Shown here: piece after piece, positions 33,769 through 42,366 of the stretch | How the letters are laid out: every line of letters starts with the position of its first letter | Numbering within the stretch: the stretch's first letter is position 1 | Assembly (NCBI GenBank): GCA_022559845.1 | Contig: CM040128.1 | Span: 177,870,413-177,934,412 of the forward strand | DNA: 64,000 bases | Origin: Amorphophallus konjac | Lineage: Eukaryota > Streptophyta > Magnoliopsida > Alismatales > Araceae | Direction of reading: 5' to 3' | Position numbers and translations under genes: made by a program | Notes under the pieces: generated by a model | The model's input: only the letters and a program-made list of their open reading frames with translations | Database searches by the model: none | Told to the model about the DNA's origin: nothing

Positions 33769-34128
33769 TTCCCTCACTCCCCGGCGTTCTCCACACAGCC
33801 TCTCGTCCGCACGTTTGGCCCAGTGAACCAACATAATGGAAGTCCGAGGGGCTTACCAGGTCGTGGTCGTCCTCTCCCGCGTCGCCAGCATCCATTGCAG
33901 CCTCCACGGCCAAAGGAGGAGCCTCCTCCTCCGCGGCAATCTCCTCCGCCGCAGCAGCCTCCTCGGCATCGTCCCTCAGCCTCCTCGGACGACGAGCCCG
34001 TCGTTTGCGCTTCTCTCCACCCCGTCTCGGGCCTCCTTGCTCCATTGGGACTAAGAATGGGTCGTCTGGATTGACTGGGTCGTTTGAATGAGCAGTAAAT
34101 GAGCAAAGGGGGGAGGCCCCCCCCCCCG

Positions 34129-34136
34129 TATATATA
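34129..34136 (-). promoter_or_regulatory. TATA box of antisense gene III
   Basis: TATATATA on the minus strand, 84-91 bp upstream of the gene III ATG, next to a poly-C/poly-G run. Confidence 0.55.
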
Positions 34137-34151
34137 AAATCCACCTTGTTT

Positions 34152-34374
34152 GGGGCGTCCAGGCGCTTGGACGCCCCCACCTTTTTTTTATTTTTTTCAA
34201 AATTCAAAAACTTAGGGGCGTCGAGGTGCCTGGACGCCCCCCAAAATAAAAAAACCAAAAAAATAAAAAAATAAAAAATTAGGGGCGTCCAGGACCCTGG
34301 ACGCCCCCAAAACAAAAAAACTAAAAAAAAAATAAAAATAAAAAATTAGGGGCGTCCTGTCCCCTGGACGCCCC
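34152..34374. repeat. Four 16-bp-spaced hairpins upstream of gene III
   Basis: GGGGCGTCC...GGACGCCCC dyads at 34152-34177, 34215-34240, 34282-34307 and 34349-34374, regularly about 66 bp apart and separated by A-rich DNA. Loops differ; half-site spacing stays 16 bp. Confidence 0.85.
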
Positions 34375-34557
34375 CATAATAAAAATTTCAAAAAATATAT
34401 ATAATAAAAGAAAAAAAGATAAGAGTATGTATATAATCCAAACAAAAGAAAAAACACAAAGAAAAAGAAAAACCACAAAAAAGATAATAATAATTAAGGG
34501 GACGGGGGTCCCAAAACATCCATGCCAGATTTTATTCCATCAGAGAAGCAGAATGAG

Positions 34558-35970
34558 CTACATCAGGGGCTTAGGCGCCATAGGCCTTAACTTCCCCAGT
34601 TCGGTTACATAAGCCCTCCACAGCTCACATTCTTCCCCCACGTGCGCTAAGGCATTTCCCGCAACACTTGTCTTCCAGGGAGCTTTAATGGCTTTCGCTT
34701 CCCTCGCGTCCGCTTCAGTGCCCAACTCCCTCTTCTTCAAAGGAACAATGCCAGTCGGTAGCGGGAACGAATGGCGTGGGATGCCAATCTGGAGGCAGCA
34801 CCGATGCGCATTATAAAGGACGAACTCGGTCGCGCCGATCAGTTGAAGATCAACTTCGGGAGAAGGCCTCATGAGGAGCTCAAGCGAAAGTAAACATGCC
34901 GGTGCGCAAGTAAAGAAGCCTTGTGTCATGGTGCGGAAGTGAGACCGCCAGTCTTCACGTTTCTTCAGCCACAGAACGCGGTTCACTACAGTACCACCGA
35001 AGCCTAACACGTCGGCTATGTGATGAAGAGGGCTTTGTTGGAAGAGCTTCGAAGCAGTTGGCATTCCCTCACGGTGATCAAACTTGAAATGCAAATCTAG
35101 CCAGCAACTCAGGACAAGTGCGCAAACAAAAAGAGGCTTACCCATGCTCGAGACAGTGAGGCCACTATACAGGTAGGCAAGGATAGCGGGTCCCACCCTC
35201 TTTCCACGCCAGATCCCGCAGATAGCACTTAGTTGGTCTTCCTCCACCATGTTGTCGGTATAAGGAAACAAGAGAACACCCGCCAGATAAATGGTGAACC
35301 CCTTCATGATTCCCTCCAAATAGTCATCGTCTGGTGACCCTCTCAGGGCGTCCATGACCCACTCCGTGAGCTTTTGGAGATCGATCCCCTTTTGAGTACG
35401 GACCTTTCGGGCTGCGTCGGGTGGCATGAAGCTTCCAAGGACGCTTTCAGAAGTCCCCCGTGTCAGCATCCGCATAGCCTTCACCTTCCGGTCACTCTTG
35501 AATTTCTTCAATCCGAGCAGAAGTTCCACCTCCTCGAGGAGGATGGTCACCTCGAAGGTCGGGAAGATAAAAGTGTGGGTCTGGGGATGCCAGATCTCCA
35601 CTAGTGCGCCCATAGCCGCCCAGTCCATACGAATCTTCTCGTAGTGTTTGGTGTGAATAAGGAGCCCCTGCAGATGCCACTTCGAGAGTATGGCCCTCAT
35701 GCCGATAGAGATGTTGGAAGTTAGCTTTGAAAGCCATGGCAGTTTGGAAAACTTCCTCGGGCCTAGGAAGAGTGGATATGGCTGGAAGAGAAAAGAAAGA
35801 AGAAGAAATGAAGGAAGTAAGAAGAAGGCTCACGTGGAGAAATTTGAAAAGAATCAGCTTACCATATGCGACATGATCGTCCCACTCAGATGACCCTCGA
35901 GGTCGGAGAGTCGCCTGATCTCGCCGCTAGGCCTGCTCCTCTTCATAACGCGGGAAGACTCTCCTTCCAT
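34558..35970 (-). CDS. Antisense gene IV: intact two-exon plant-mobile-domain-like protein
   Basis: Exon 1 is 35863-35970 (36 codons, MEGESSRVMKRSRPSGEIRR), with donor GTAAGC. Exon 2 is 34558-35781, acceptor TTCCAG, entered in phase (PYPLFLGPRKFSKLPWLSKL). The predicted protein is 443 residues with no internal stop, and the intron is 81 bp. The body resembles the plant mobile domain/DUF7745 type of transposon-borne protein: WHLQGLLIHTKHYEKIRMDW, then PTFEVTILLEEVELLLGL near residue 120, then AILAYLYSGLTV. It lies antisense inside G1, between the gene III promoter and the G1 3' UTR. Exon 1 is homologous to exon 1 of gene I, so the family has shuffled its 5' ends. It has a TATA box 90 bp upstream. 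Function is unknown. Known plant mobile domain proteins act in transposon silencing, but that role should not be assumed here. Confidence 0.75.
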
Positions 35971-36059
35971 CCTGAAATCTCTAGATTCTCCTCTCCTTCC
36001 TCTCCTGAGCTTCCAAAACCCACCTTGGTGCATTTGAATGAACTAGCCTAAGGGGAGTT

Positions 36060-36066
36060 CTTATAG
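36060..36066 (-). promoter_or_regulatory. TATA box of antisense gene IV
   Basis: CTATAAG on the minus strand about 90 bp upstream of the gene IV ATG, matching the geometry in genes I and III. Confidence 0.55.
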
Positions 36067-37158
36067 GAAGGGTAGGGCGCTATAGGACAAAACATGTCAC
36101 ATCAGTGGTTATTGTCAAGATTTTGTCTGGATCTCCTTTGTACTGTGGTGCGATTCTGCTATGATTCTGTTACTTTCTGATGTTATTAATCTTTGCTAGT
36201 CTGTGCAGGTTTTACTAACGGACGTCTTTGTCCTGTCTCCTGTCCCACCTTTCAATGGTTGGTCCCACCATGTCATGCATCATAGTATATGATACCTACG
36301 CTACTAGAACATGTCAAGGACCTTGCGACCCGAACGAATCTGGGATTTGAGTTCCCCTTCAACAAAAACGGTGATGATCCCGGAAGAATTTGGGTTGTAC
36401 GGATAGGCCGTTAATTTGTGGTAGCATGGGGACGACGGTTCCATTCAGTGAGTTGGTGCGCGGATAAACGGGCCCCAGCCCAGTGTCGACTCACCGGATC
36501 GGTATCCTGACCCATTCTTAACAAGTTGACAATATTTTCCTTGGCTATTTTCTATTTTAGTTTGTTTTAAATTTCTCTTTAAGCCCAGCATGCATTCATA
36601 TAGGACTTTGATTTGTTGCGGAAGATCATTCAAGTGATTCGATTGCGAAAGCCGCTGTGCTTCAATTCTTACAAATATGAGATATTCCACTCCGAATGAA
36701 ATACTGAGTTTCCTTGAAACGGCCCTACGTTGCTCTTCCAAATGAGACCCTTGTTTGGACAGACCCTCAGATATTCCTTTGCTTTTTACCTTGATTGACC
36801 CACCTTGGCCGCAGCACTTCCACGTTGGCTGGTAACCGCTCCCCAAAGGTGAAACCTGCAGGTTTATGACCCAGGTACTTCCACACCGAGAAGTTGGTCT
36901 CCTTTATTTTCGTGCCTGAGTGCACATTTCACCCTCCCTTATTTGATCTCCGTCCAAGCAATCGTCAAGACTTGAAAGACCTCCTTCAAGGTCGCCTCAT
37001 TGAAACTTCAGGAAAGATTCCAGACAGTAACGTCAAAAGCGTGTCTCATCACACCTTGGCATCAACTTATCAGTCCGCTCCCACTTCATTTCACTCCACT
37101 TCGAAACCATTCCACTACGTGTCGCTCCCTTGCAAAGCAGACGCCAAGGCGGGACAGC
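36067..37158 (+). other. G1 3' untranslated region and polypurine-tract region
   Basis: No coding domain. About 36380-37158 is homologous to the reverse complement of 22376-23100 in G2. It ends CCAAGGCGGGACAGC immediately before the LTR. Confidence 0.7.
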
Positions 37159-37419
37159 TGTAGACACGCTATTCCTGATGTCTCCTGAGAAAGTCTCATA
37201 TCACTATACAACGTCCCGTGACGGCTTCCGCGTTTTGAATCACTTGAGTGCTTCCTTTTATTGAGTCTTCTTCCGCCCTTTTCGGCATCCAGAATCGTCT
37301 CGTCACGGCATTCGGATGACATCAACACTAGTCAGACGCATCAGGAGGTTCCGGAACCAAGAAGGGTGTCTGCCGGGCGGCCGCCAACACCTGAACTGAG
37401 GACCCGGGTGGGTCTTTAT

Positions 37420-37938
37420 GGGGGCGTCCAGGCCCCTGGACGCCCCCATTCTTTTAATTTCTTTTTAATTTATTTTTTGAAAAACAAAATCAAATAAAAA
37501 ATAATATATTAATGGAGTCGTCCAGGCCCATGGACGCCTCCATAAAAACAAATATAAAAAATTAAAATACCAGCTTTGGCATAAAAACAAAACACAAAAA
37601 TAAAAATAATATATTTATGGAGGCGTCCAGGCCCCTGGACGCCTCCATCAACTCCCTCACGGGCGCCGCCCACAGAACGACGGTTTGTCGTGTGTGAAAA
37701 AATCCAAATTGTGGAGACGTCCATCTGGCTGGACGCGCCCATTTCTGAATCACGGGTCGCCGCTCCAAAACCACGCATTGTGTTAAACCGCGTGCGGCCG
37801 TCGATGGGGTTCGGTGGACCTGTTGGAGGCGTCCGGGGCTCTGGACGCCTCCATAAAAATATTCCAAAAAAATAAATAAAAATAGAATAAAATATTAGTT
37901 CGGCCCTGATGGAGGTGTCCAGGGTCCTGGACGCCTCC
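37420..37938. repeat. Six 16-bp-spaced hairpins in the G1 LTR
   Basis: GGCGTCC...GGACGCC dyads at 37420, 37514, 37618, 37712, 37824 and 37911. Spacing between half-sites is 16 bp in each. The last one ends 15 bp before the TATA box. Confidence 0.85.
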
Positions 37939-37952
37939 ACCCTCCGGAGCCC

Positions 37953-37960
37953 TATAAATA
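37953..37960 (+). promoter_or_regulatory. TATA box of the G1 LTR
   Basis: TATAAATA in the context CCCTATAAATAGATGACC, a canonical plant core promoter. It implies transcription starting near 37985. The truncated 5' LTR lacks this segment. Confidence 0.75.
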
Positions 37961-38583
37961 GATGACCCCCCCCTCAGTTCTGGAGGAGCTTCTAAGAGAT
38001 CCGATAGGCTGCCGGAGCCCAGAGGCTACCGGAGTCATTTCTAACCCGTGGGGTCTTTTGTAGGTGGAGGTTCTGCCGGCTTCTCGGGTGTCCAGGCTCG
38101 CGAGAGGAAGGCTATCTTCGTCCACCGCGCTTCCACGTCGTCCCTACGCTGTCGGAGCTCCGTCGGATCTCACCTTCGGCTCATCCAATAAGCCTTTTCT
38201 TACCCTTTTTCTCTATAGTTCTTTACATTCATCATACTGCATCCTCTATCTCCCTACATAAGGGCGCCGTCTCTTGCATACTTCTTGCATTCATCATCGC
38301 ATTTTTCCTCCTACTCGAGTCCGAGAGGGGTTTAAAACCACACCAACCAGGTGTGTGTCAGGTCACGATCTCGTTACTTTTATTGCAAGGAATTGTTACT
38401 ACACTGCCATTTTCTAATTCCGTTCGTTTATTGTCTACTGTTTTGCAAGGGTAACCAAGGAAAGCCCTCTCCGTCGGCCGGCCGAAGGGGGAGGAAGAAG
38501 CAACCCGCCATCTCCCGCACTTGAGGTAGGCGCGATCACTTTCTTTATTTTGGGGTCTTTTGACCCCTGGCGATCACATCTTG

Positions 38584-39050
38584 TTCTCGAGGCCGCGGCG
38601 AGTCACTTCCCCAATGGCCGTTTAAATTCCCGTTCTTATATGTTATATTCTTATCTATTCATGTTCTCGAGGCCGCGGCGAGTCACTTCTCCAATGGCCG
38701 TTTAAATTCCCGTTCTTATATGTTATATCCTTATCTATTCATGTTCTCGAGGCCGCGGCGAGTCACTTCCCCAATGACCGTTTAAATTACCGCTCTTATA
38801 TTCTCTTTATATTATGTTATATTCTTATCTATTCATATTCTCGAGGCCGCGGTGAGTCACTTCCCCAATGGCCGTTTAAATTCCCGCTCTTTATATTCTC
38901 CTTATATGTTGTTATATTCTTATCTGCTCATATTCTCGAGGCCGCGGCGAGTCACTTCCCCAATGACCGTTTTAATTCTTGCTATTTAATTTCTGCACCA
39001 TTCTCGTCCCCCCGAGGTCGCGGCGAGTCACTTCCCGCTATGGCCGTTTA
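38584..39050. repeat. Tandem subrepeats of the G1 LTR
   Basis: Six diverged 80-95-bp units, each starting near TCGAGGCCGCGGCGAGTCAC and ending in TTATATTCTTATCTATTCAT. The same series is at 4437-4900. Confidence 0.85.
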
Positions 39051-39277
39051 ACCCCCATATCTTGCTATATTACATTTGTCCCCCTCGCCCCGCCGGAGCA
39101 ATCTCCCGTGGTGGCCCCTTCTCTCTTCTCTTATTTCTGTGTTGCAGCAAACAAAAAGAGGAGCCCGCGCGCTCCGCGTCCTCTTCGCACCCCGAACCGC
39201 ATGACGTCGCTCACACCGGTCTAGTGTAGTGTCCAAGTGTCGGCATGTCCAACATATAGTTCTCCCCCTAATTTCCC

Positions 39278-40738
39278 ATGGATTCCCAATCACCCGGGCA
39301 ATATGGCCATTGGTCCACCCATGGGCTTGGCAACCACCCACTCCACTTCCGTAGGCCCGAAGCCTCGGATATTTATGGCTCCAATGGCCCGGGTGACTAC
39401 CTCAAGTGGGAGGCCGCCATGGACACATACTTTGATTGTTATACTATGTCCGAGGCAATGCAATTCTCTTTCGCTAAAGAGCGGCTTCTTCATGAGGCTG
39501 CCGAAAAGTGGGATTACATCGAAAGAATGAGAGGTTAGGGGGCAATGGCCCATCGAGTCATGGAGGGACATGAAGAGAGAGCTTAGGAAGGTCTACGTGC
39601 CCCAACCGGTCACCTCCAACCAGCCCCACCAAATCATTTCCAACCAAGTGAGTCCTAGTCGGAGGCAAAGAGCCCCACACGTAGAGGAGCCAAGACCCAC
39701 TCCTAGGACGGTTGACTACGGGCGAGTCCACCATGATATCCCTATTCCAACCCACTCTGTTGCCGAACTTATGCAAATGATTTTGGACCGGTTGGATTGG
39801 GTGGATAGGACACGTACTCCTAGTGATGTACTCCAACCCGAGCCTAAGAAGGTCATCGCCTGTAGTCTTAACCCGGCCCCATCAACGGAGTCCCCAAACC
39901 CTCTCCCCATCATAGTGGATCCTCTTCTCCCACCCACGAGAGCCCCATTGCCTACACCCCCTGTCCGTCAGGAGGATAAGGGTAGGGACCCACTTATCAG
40001 GGAGCGTAGTGGGTCACGACAGTAGTGTTATCGCTGCCAAGGGTTCGGCCACTACGCCGGACAATGTCCCACTCGGACATCTCTAGCCATAAGGGACAAA
40101 CGGGTTGGAGAAGCCCCACTCTCCGATCTTTATTCGGAGCCACCTCAGCCACAGCTACCCGTGTTTCTAACGGGAAAGCTACTTATAGCCGAGCCACTCC
40201 TTAGCTGGCTTAAGAATGGCCTGGCCCCATCTCCCCTCCCATCTATGGACCCTATCCTACCTCTGGTGCCAATCAATTCATTTCACACCACTTTCCGGTC
40301 TAGTCACTATGTGGATACATTGGATGACCTTATTAAAAGGTTAGACCGGTAGTGGACATTTACGCACTTGTTGGCTCCAGGCTTCGACCGACCCACAGGT
40401 CGTAGTTTCACTCATCCCGCTTTAGGGTCCATCACCTCCGTGTACACCGTGGGTCATGTTACCACGGAGGTTCTTCTACTCCTCCCTATGCCGGCCGAGC
40501 CCGATTTCATTCCCATTTGCCTAAGGGAGGAATCTTACTTTCTACCTATGACTGTCGTCCCACCTCTCACAATGAATGAAGGTGATCATTTACACCTCCA
40601 AGATTTTCAAATGTGGGACAGTGAATTGTGGAAGCCTAGTCCGAGGGGTCATACCTTCTATGATCCCTTCGACCCATTCTCTTGTGGACCCCGTGACCCA
40701 CCATATTTACTCCACCTTTTTCAGAGAGTCCACCATCA
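39278..40738 (+). pseudogene. Decayed CCHC gag-like gene, 5' part
   Basis: Starts at ATG 39278 (MDSQSPGQYGHWSTHGLGN). GDYLKWEAAMDTYFDCY and FAKERLLHEAAEKWDYIERM match the start of a Gypsy gag capsid. A frameshift at about 39540 moves the frame to ESWRDMKRELRKVYVPQP. TAG at 40023-40025 is followed directly by a CCHC knuckle, CYRCQGFGHYAGQC (40026-40067). Another TAG lies at 40350-40352. The C-terminal part has NEGDHLHLQDF and RGHTFYDPFDPF, repeated after the C1 insertion. It is interrupted in frame at 40738 by C1. No protease or pol follows. It is probably the relic of a gag-only or gutted Gypsy element. Confidence 0.7.
40734..40738. repeat. Target-site duplication CATCA (left) of C1
   Basis: CATCA before the LTR start; the same bases follow the 3' LTR at 48790-48794. 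Confidence 0.9.
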
Positions 40739-40940
40739 TGTTGTGCATCCCTTTAGTTTTGATGATGACAAAGGATATGTTTAATTGCTCCTTCAATATA
40801 AAGTAATGGACTCATGATAATTTGATGATGACAAAAGATGTGGTTAACTAATTCAATGCAAATCTGATAGTTCAAGTAATTTCAGGTATACTGAAGTACT
40901 AATGAAGTCAACAGATCAGAGGAAGTTGTCAAGGTTTCTT

Positions 40941-41376
40941 GTCGACCAGAGTAGTAGTCATTGTCGACCAACGAATCCAACCAAACACAGTTCAAGCTAT
41001 GTTTTCTCTGTACGCGCTCTGGTTGTCGACCAGAGCCCTGCCCGTTGTCGACCACGAAGCAATACAAGCGAATCCAACTCTGTACAGACTTTTCCTCCGT
41101 ACAGACTTTTCCTCTGTACAGACTCTCCTCTGTACAGACTTCGGTGGTTGACCAGTTACTTTTCCGCTGTACAGACTTCTGTGGTCAACCGAAGGTCTGC
41201 TCGTTGTCGACCACGGAACAGACAGAGCATCAGACAGAACTGCCATACATCTGGACATTGCCCCTTGTCGACCAGCGATAGGGCTATTGTCAACAATGAG
41301 CGATACGAGCATCAGCATGAAGAACCAGTCGTCTGGACATTGTTCTTTGTCGACCAGTGACAAGCTCATGGTCGAC
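40941..41376. repeat. GTCGAC dyads at 22-bp spacing in the C1 5' LTR
   Basis: GTCGAC (or GTCAAC) start positions pair as 40941/40963, 41025/41047, 41184/41206, 41267/41289 and 41349/41371. Every pair is exactly 22 bp apart, although the 16 bases between differ. The same array recurs in the 3' LTR. Confidence 0.9.
41081..41180. repeat. TGTACAGACT minisatellite
   Basis: Five copies of TGTACAGACT or CGTACAGACT, the first four at about 17-bp intervals, the last after a gap. The core TGTACA is self-complementary. Confidence 0.8.
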
Positions 41377-42340
41377 CACAGGCGAAACCGCGTCCAGAAC
41401 CAAAATCCAACCGAATTCAGTTTATGTTGAGAAAAACCTGCAGGTTGTTACTGCAGGTTGTTGGGCTGTTCAGATGATAAGATTACGCACGGGATTCAAG
41501 GAGAGAATCTTGCTAAGAACCGGTCAAATCTTGTTTAAGATTCTATTTAATCTTCTCCCTGTTTTTTAGCGAGTAATCTAACAGGTTTGCACTTGCGCGG
41601 GAAACAGCTTGGTGCTTAATAAAAACTGGTGCAAAAAGGAGAAGAGATAGAGAGCGGGGTGTGGAACATAGAGCAGAAGAAAAGGACACCCACGAAGATA
41701 CTCTGAAAGAGAAAAGGAAGAGTGGCTCTCCGGCAATCAAGAAGCAGCAGAAGACAGAAGTGTTCTTCGGTGCTGCAGAAAGAAGACCTGGCTCAAGGCG
41801 TTGCAAGTTCCAGCAGCAAGGCAGCTGAAGGCATCCTGCTGGAAGTCCTACAGGGAGTCTTGCCTTGTTACCTATGTGATTGAGTCCCAAGCTAAACTCT
41901 TTAATTACTCTGCTTCAAAAGTCTATGTTCAGCTTTGTTACACCTTTTTCTATTTATCTTTTCATTACATCAAGAGTCAAGCTGTGAGGCAGCGGAGTCA
42001 AGCTGTGAGGCAGCGGAGTCAAGCTGTGTGTCAGCAGGAACAAGCTGTGTGACAGCGGTGTTTGTGTGAGATCAGAAGTTCTCATTTAGTGAAGCCTTGC
42101 TCAAGTTGAGCAAGGGGTGGACGTAAGTCTCGGGAAGAGACTGAACCACCTAAAAATCCTGTCTTGTGATTTTTCGTGTGGTGTGTGCTCTTATTATTGC
42201 TTGCTGTCGCTATAGCTATCAGTTTTATCGTTGCAACCCATAGCTTGCTTAAGGTCTAATCGATTGTTGATTTATAAATTGAAAAAGGGGCTAGATCTAT
42301 TCACCCCCCCTCTAGATCTATTCAGTCCGTACTTAACACG

Positions 42341-42353
42341 TGGTATCAGAGCC
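42341..42353 (+). other. Primer-binding site of C1
   Basis: TGGTATCAGAGCC two bases after the LTR, complementary to the 3' end of initiator methionine tRNA, the usual primer of plant Copia elements. Confidence 0.92.
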
Positions 42354-42366
42354 AGGTTCTCCGAAA

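Larger units (their letters stand above)
31346..34045 (-). pseudogene. Antisense gene III: plant-mobile-domain-like plus coiled coil, decayed
   Basis: Exon 1 is 33857-34045 (MEQGGPRRGGEKRKRRARRP, a strongly basic, nuclear-signal-like start, then Glu/Ala-rich). It joins in phase to exon 2 at 32693-33409, the mobile-domain-like part (SWSLVVAAYRGLPDFQRARV, MPWGHMVPSLEDVARITGL). Both ends are GT-AG. Exon 3 (about 32459-32613, VWSYYYFPMGRARQ) and exon 4 (about 32020-32381, WRPYLGMGDAGQPWVVAG, LNEIEPLRLRL) follow, then coiled-coil exons to 31346. G2 cuts the last one; the rest is at 20332-20591. Nonsense codons: TGA 32546-32548, TAG 32127-32129, TAG 31679-31681, each where gene I or II has a sense codon. 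The product was probably nuclear. Its role is unknown. Confidence 0.75.
4437..39215 (+). mobile_element. G1: Tat/Ogre-lineage Ty3/Gypsy retrotransposon
   Basis: The order is LTR fragment, PBS, gag, protease, RT, RNase H, second RNase H, integrase, a very long 3' region with antisense genes, then a full 3' LTR. Two RNase H domains, a G-patch-like segment after protease, no chromodomain and antisense ORFs downstream of integrase all fit the Tat lineage. About 10.75 kb of its length is the nested G2 element. The 3' flank after 39215 is CCGGT. No 5' TSD can be read because the 5' LTR is truncated by the duplication junction. Confidence 0.85.
37159..39215 (+). mobile_element. G1 3' LTR (2057 bp)
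   Basis: Starts TGTAGACACGC, which is also the G2 LTR start, directly after the shared PPT region, and ends GCTCACA. It contains a six-member hairpin array, a TATA box at 37953 and the 80-95-bp subrepeats. The last 622 bp pair with the truncated 5' LTR (roughly 2-3% different by eye). Confidence 0.85.
40739..42338 (+). mobile_element. C1 5' LTR
   Basis: Begins TGTTGTGCATCCC and ends TACTTAACA. It holds five dyad pairs, a TGTACAGACT minisatellite, four copies of a ~21-bp AGTCAAGCTGTGAGGCAGCG unit (about 41976-42055) and an AATAAA near 41616. Confidence 0.93.

Noticed and set aside
33611..34478. Minus-strand ORFs of 234 and 88 residues rich in Phe, Leu and Tyr
   Set aside because: They arise from A-rich DNA and hairpins around gene III exon 1; only 33857-34045 has supported coding sequence.
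33532..37938. Hairpins as transcription terminators or a CRISPR array
   Set aside because: The setting is eukaryotic, with no U-tract after the stems, no unique spacers of constant size and no Cas genes. Fixed arm spacing within each unit is the notable property instead.
40902..41369. ORFs of 106-152 residues in the C1 LTR (also at 47353-47820)
   Set aside because: They are by-products of the GTCGAC and TGTACAGACT repeats; both LTRs show them and no domain is recognisable.
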